Source: an uncultured Clostridia bacterium
GTDB lineage: Bacteria > Bacillota > Clostridia > Christensenellales > DTU072
Assembly (NCBI GenBank): GCA_934296355.1
Contig: CAKRAY010000058.1
Location: 1 to 8,465 of the forward strand
Direction: 5' to 3'
Length of the DNA: 8,465 nt
Shown: positions 5,704 through 8,465 of the stretch, piece after piece
Numbering within the stretch: position 1 is the stretch's first letter
Layout: the number at the start of each line of letters is the position of its first letter
The notes under the pieces: model-generated
What the model was told of the DNA's origin: nothing
The model's input: only the letters and a program-made list of their open reading frames with translations
Databases searched by the model: none
Program-made: the position numbers and the translations under genes

Positions 5704-6546
5704 ATGGCAGTTCCTAACGAAGTCAATTCACAAGTTCACGGCGCGATGCTTAACGGCGTTCCCGGAAGATGGGTACCCGTAGACGCGAACGAAGTCAGAG
5801 GTCCGGTCAGCAACGACCCGAACAACCCGACGGCAAACAACGGCGCGTACTATTATCAGGCGACCAATAACGCTGTTCCCACGCCTATACAAGCGAACAT
5901 GAACAATGCTATTCCCACGCCCTCGTCGATAGTGCAACTTCCGCCTATCGTACAACCGATAGCGATGGTGCCGTACACTACGCAAAATCAACCGTTAGTT
6001 CAGTACGACCCCAATTATCGTCCGCCGGTCAGACAAGTACCCGACCCGACGCCCGCTTATAAGAGAAAGCCCTATTCGGCTATCAGCGCGTTGGTAGCGT
6101 TACTTGCGGTTGCGGTAGTAGTCGTAGCGTGCCTTGCGGCGATTTACAACAATATGAGTTTGGTAAAAGGCATTATGACTGCCGTAGAAGACGGTTCCAT
6201 ACAGGCTTTATTCGAGGGAGATACCACGGGCTTAATTACCTTGCTTGTTCCCGTATTGTTCGGCGTAGCCGCGGCGCTTAGCGTAGTGGTGCTTATTTAC
6301 GCTTTGGTAAAACTCGGAAAAATGCAACCTATGGCGAAATTTAACGTATTGACATTGATAGCATTGCTCTTCGCAATCGCCGGAAACGTATTGATGATTA
6401 TAAAGAAAGACATGTTTACCGTCGGACTCGGCGCATACGTCGTAGCGGGAATACTTTTGGTAATGCTCATTCTTCCTTTGTTTATCAACAAGAAAGCGAT
6501 GGTGGTAGATTACGTTGCCAGCAAGAACACGTTCACGGTTGACTAA
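5704..6546 (+). CDS. Four-helix membrane protein with proline-rich N-terminus, paralogue 6
   Basis: A 280-residue protein; AGGAG (5691-5695) precedes the ATG at 5704. The cytoplasmic N-terminus (1-120) is rich in Asn, Pro and Gln and probably disordered. It contains an internal duplication, NNAVPTPI (55-62) and NNAIPTPS (67-74), and then LPPIVQPIAMVP (79-90), nearly identical to the motif in the small protein at 2151. A short basic stretch (YKRKPY) precedes helix 1. Predicted helices lie at about 125-147, 176-203, 212-233 and 237-260. The outside loop is short (about 28 residues). Helix 4 starts DMFTVGLGAY, keeping the glycine signature but lacking the proline at the usual place. The gap of 42 bases to the preceding gene has no terminator. 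Function unknown; the N-terminal motif suggests that this protein and the small soluble one bind the same partner or each other. Confidence 0.92.
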   Translation: MAVPNEVNSQVHGAMLNGVPGRWVPVDANEVRGPVSNDPNNPTANNGAYYYQATNNAVPTPIQANMNNAIPTPSSIVQLPPIVQPIAMVPYTTQNQPLVQYDPNYRPPVRQVPDPTPAYKRKPYSAISALVALLAVAVVVVACLAAIYNNMSLVKGIMTAVEDGSIQALFEGDTTGLITLLVPVLFGVAAALSVVVLIYALVKLGKMQPMAKFNVLTLIALLFAIAGNVLMIIKKDMFTVGLGAYVVAGILLVMLILPLFINKKAMVVDYVASKNTFTVD

Positions 6547-6567
6547 GATTTTTAATAAAATAGCAGT

Positions 6568-6592
6568 AAAGAGGGGATAGTTTCCCCTCTTT
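6568..6592 (+). promoter_or_regulatory. Perfect 10-bp hairpin between paralogue 6 and the ACP gene
   Basis: AAAGAGGGGA (6568-6577) and TCCCCTCTTT (6583-6592) form a perfect 10-bp stem with a five-base loop, 21 bases after the stop codon at 6544-6546. The T run on the 3' side is part of the stem and is followed by GCG, so it is a poor intrinsic terminator. It ends four bases before the AAGGAG of the next gene. It may partly terminate transcription, stabilise upstream mRNA after processing, or mask translation of the ACP gene. Confidence 0.7.
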
Positions 6593-6607
6593 GCGTAAGG
6601 AGCAGTT

Positions 6608-6835
6608 ATGAAAGAGAGAGTAATAGAACTTATCGCAGACCAAATGTACTTAAATCCGTCCGAAGTAAGCGAGGACAGCAGATTTATCGACGACTTGAAA
6701 GCCGACAGTCTGGAAATAGCGCAAATGCTTATAACTATGGAAAACGAGTTCGGAATAACTTTCGAAGAAGAAGAACTGTCTTCGATAAAAACCGTACGCG
6801 ACGTCATAAAATATATAGAAAATAAGCAAAAGTAA
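6608..6835 (+). CDS. acpP: Acyl carrier protein
   Basis: A 75-residue acidic protein of normal acyl carrier protein length. Acyl carrier proteins carry growing fatty acyl chains as thioesters on a 4'-phosphopantetheine arm attached to a conserved serine, and work in the cytoplasm with the type II fatty acid synthase. Here DLKADSLEIAQML (29-41) matches the family's DSL attachment site, giving Ser34, and is followed by the expected acidic helix (MENEFGITFEEEEL), which docks partner enzymes. The ATG at 6608 has AAGGAG (6597-6602) five bases upstream. No fatty acid synthesis gene lies next to it in the window: the gene before it is a membrane protein and a terminator follows. It could be the housekeeping protein or a second, dedicated carrier; the symbol marks the family rather than a proven housekeeping role. 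Confidence 0.93.
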   Translation: MKERVIELIADQMYLNPSEVSEDSRFIDDLKADSLEIAQMLITMENEFGITFEEEELSSIKTVRDVIKYIENKQK

Positions 6836-6845
6836 AAAAATTACG

Positions 6846-6875
6846 ACCGTCCGGAAACAATTACGGGCGGTTTTT
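6846..6875 (+). terminator. Rho-independent terminator after the ACP gene
   Basis: ACCGTCCG (6846-6853) pairs with CGGGCGGT (6864-6871), eight pairs with one G-U, around a ten-base loop, and runs into TTTTT (6871-6875). It starts 11 bases after the ACP stop codon. It probably ends the transcript that begins near 878. Confidence 0.82.
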
Positions 6876-6904
6876 GATATTATCCTTTTAGGAGGATTGA
6901 AATT

Positions 6905-8465
6905 ATGAAGAAAAAGATTCTTATTATATGCGCTTGCGTCGCGCTGGTTTTGACGATAGCGGTCGGACTGTGCGCTTGCGGCTTTTTAGGCGGTTTGGGC
7001 GGCGATAACGCCGGTGGCGATAAGCCGAATCAAGGCAACAAAGATAAAAAAACGTACCAAATTCAACTTGTTGACGTAGACAAGAACGCCGATTACTCGA
7101 TAAGCGATTTTATTGACGTAAATCGCGACGTTTTTGTAGAACCGAGTAGAATTCCTACCAAAACCGGATATACGTTCGACGGTTGGTATCTCGATAAGAA
7201 TTACCTTAACGCCGTGCCTTACGGAGAAACGCCCGAAAAGGAAAGTCTTTTGATATACGCGAAATGGTTGTTGAACGAATACAAGGTTACCGTCGTTTTT
7301 TACGGTCAAGAGAAGCGTGAGATCAGGGTCGCTTACAATCGCGCGCCCCAAATCGGCAATCCGATAAGGAACGGTTATGTGTTCGAGGGTTGGTATTCGG
7401 ACGAAAGCAGAACCATAAGGTACGATATAGAAAGCCCCGTTAAAGGCGATATTACCGTTTATGCGGGCTGGAATTTAGTCGATTATAAAATAAATTATTC
7501 GTTAAACGGCGGCGTTTTGGACGCAAACGCGGAAAAAACGTATAACGTAGAAAGCGATTTCGCTTTGTCCGTTCCCGATAAGACGGGATACGAATTCGTC
7601 GGTTGGTACGACAACGATAAGTATACGGGTAACGCCGTAATTACTCTAAACGGTCGCACCGGGGAAACGACGCTTTACGCTAAGTATCATTGTAACGAAG
7701 CGAACGTCTACCCTATCTCCTCTAAGAGCACGATTGAGGCGGGCGCGCTATGCTTTTCCATTTCTTACCTCGGCGGCGAAATCAATTTAAGAGATTATTT
7801 CACGTTCAGCGAGAACTGCACGCTCAGCGTTTCGCAAAACGGCGTTATTTCGGACGGCTGTATAATAAGGTTTGACGAAAATAAAAACGGCGGCGTAATA
7901 AAAGGCGGCGCGTATCAGTTATTCGTAAAGTCGGAATCGGGTAAGGTCGACAGAACTTACACCTTTAACGTAAAGCAGTACGGCGAAGGTACGGTGTTCG
8001 TAAGATACGTCGTCGGCGGAGTACAAAAATTCGAGAAGATTTACAATTCGGGCGAAACCGTTTCTAAGGACGATTACACCGTAACCGACGCGCAAGAAGG
8101 ATACGAGTTCGACAAGTGGTTGAAGGGCAAAGAAGAGTACGACTTCGATACCGTACTTGACGGAGCGGTCGAATCGGCCATAGAACTCGAAGCCTCGTTT
8201 AAGTGTATACGGTATCCCGTTATTTACAGTACGGGAACCGAATACGGCTATGGCAAGAACCCGAGCGAATATACGATAGAGGATGCGATTACGCTTAACG
8301 CGGCAGAATGCGACGAGAGATTCGAGTTCGAGGGTTGGTACGATTCCCTTGAATTTACCAATAAGGTGACCGCGCTCGGCGGCAGAACGGGCGAGATAAA
8401 GTTGTACGCGAGATACGTGGCGAAAGTCGCCGCGCTTTGGGACTTTACTAAAAACGGTTCGACTT
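6905..8465 (+). CDS. Lipoprotein with Listeria-Bacteroides (InlB B-type) repeats, 3' end outside window
   Basis: The frame is open from the ATG at 6905 to the window end: 520 residues without a stop. TAGGAGGA (6889-6896) is a strong ribosome binding site. Residues 1-25 are a lipoprotein signal (MKKK, hydrophobic core, LCAC), with Cys25 the probable lipidated residue, followed by a Gly/Asn/Lys-rich tether to about 50. Five repeats of the Listeria-Bacteroides type follow, recognised by G-Y-x-F-x-G-W-Y and a closing [IVL]-Y-A-x-[WY]: cores at 88-121, 157-189, 229-261, 399-432 (weaker, GYEFDKW) and 473-504. Residues 262-360 do not fit the repeat and look beta-rich, perhaps an Ig-like domain. The visible end (ALWDFTKNGST) may begin another domain. 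Proteins with these repeats are cell-surface, often with adhesive or interaction roles. It follows the ACP terminator; no clear promoter of its own is seen. Its ligand is unknown. Confidence 0.93.
   Translation, partial: MKKKILIICACVALVLTIAVGLCACGFLGGLGGDNAGGDKPNQGNKDKKTYQIQLVDVDKNADYSISDFIDVNRDVFVEPSRIPTKTGYTFDGWYLDKNYLNAVPYGETPEKESLLIYAKWLLNEYKVTVVFYGQEKREIRVAYNRAPQIGNPIRNGYVFEGWYSDESRTIRYDIESPVKGDITVYAGWNLVDYKINYSLNGGVLDANAEKTYNVESDFALSVPDKTGYEFVGWYDNDKYTGNAVITLNGRTGETTLYAKYHCNEANVYPISSKSTIEAGALCFSISYLGGEINLRDYFTFSENCTLSVSQNGVISDGCIIRFDENKNGGVIKGGAYQLFVKSESGKVDRTYTFNVKQYGEGTVFVRYVVGGVQKFEKIYNSGETVSKDDYTVTDAQEGYEFDKWLKGKEEYDFDTVLDGAVESAIELEASFKCIRYPVIYSTGTEYGYGKNPSEYTIEDAITLNAAECDERFEFEGWYDSLEFTNKVTALGGRTGEIKLYARYVAKVAALWDFTKNGST

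Noticed and set aside
3407..6546. Classing the four-helix proteins as MARVEL-type or transporter permeases
   Set aside because: The topology is similar to MARVEL proteins, but no family motif or transporter signature is visible, so topology alone is not enough.
6539..6567. TTGACT (6539-6544) as the -35 of a promoter for the ACP gene
   Set aside because: The hexamer is good but no acceptable -10 lies 16-18 bases on; TAAAAT at 6556-6561 is only 11 bases away.
1..8465. CRISPR array, tRNA, rRNA, insertion sequence or attachment site
   Set aside because: No regularly spaced repeats, cloverleaf, rRNA-like sequence, transposase or terminal inverted repeats were seen; nearly all of the window is accounted for by plus-strand genes.

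Overview
The window is a compact, entirely plus-strand stretch of bacterial DNA. Strong AGGAG-type ribosome binding sites, a sigma-A-like promoter, U-tailed intrinsic terminators, a lipobox lipoprotein with Listeria-Bacteroides repeats and a single-membrane style of gene content suggest a Gram-positive, Clostridia-like Bacillota, perhaps an uncultured gut lineage. That assignment is inference; no rRNA or taxonomic marker is present.

Layout. Bases 1-753 hold the 3' part of a four-helix membrane protein gene whose start lies before the window. It ends at a strong terminator (772-798). A promoter (843-871) then begins what looks like one transcription unit of seven genes with gaps of about 11-42 bases: a four-helix protein with an acidic extracellular linker (931-2127), a small soluble protein with a charged N-terminal helix (2151-2468), three four-helix proteins (2498-3376, 3407-4045, 4058-5152) with a zinc-ribbon protein after them (5164-5661), and a sixth four-helix protein (5704-6546). 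A hairpin (6568-6592) separates these from an acyl carrier protein gene (6608-6835), which ends at a second terminator (6846-6875). The last gene (6905 to beyond the window end) encodes a lipoprotein with at least five Listeria-Bacteroides repeats.

Main point. The six four-helix proteins share one plan: a divergent, mostly disordered cytoplasmic N-terminus, a basic stretch, helix 1, a long outside loop, helices 2-3 joined by a basic inside loop, and helix 4 with a basic tail. Five of them share a helix-4 signature of the form F-x-x-G-[YL]-G-x-[YFL]. Short motifs also recur in the N-termini: LPPxVQPxAxxP in the small soluble protein and the sixth membrane protein, with a looser version in the 364-residue protein, and a P-x4-Y-[ML]-NSR block in the first and fourth membrane proteins. 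I recognise none of these as a named family. The cluster looks like a diversified paralogous membrane-protein set that may assemble together with the soluble coiled-coil and zinc-ribbon proteins. Its function cannot be read from the sequence.
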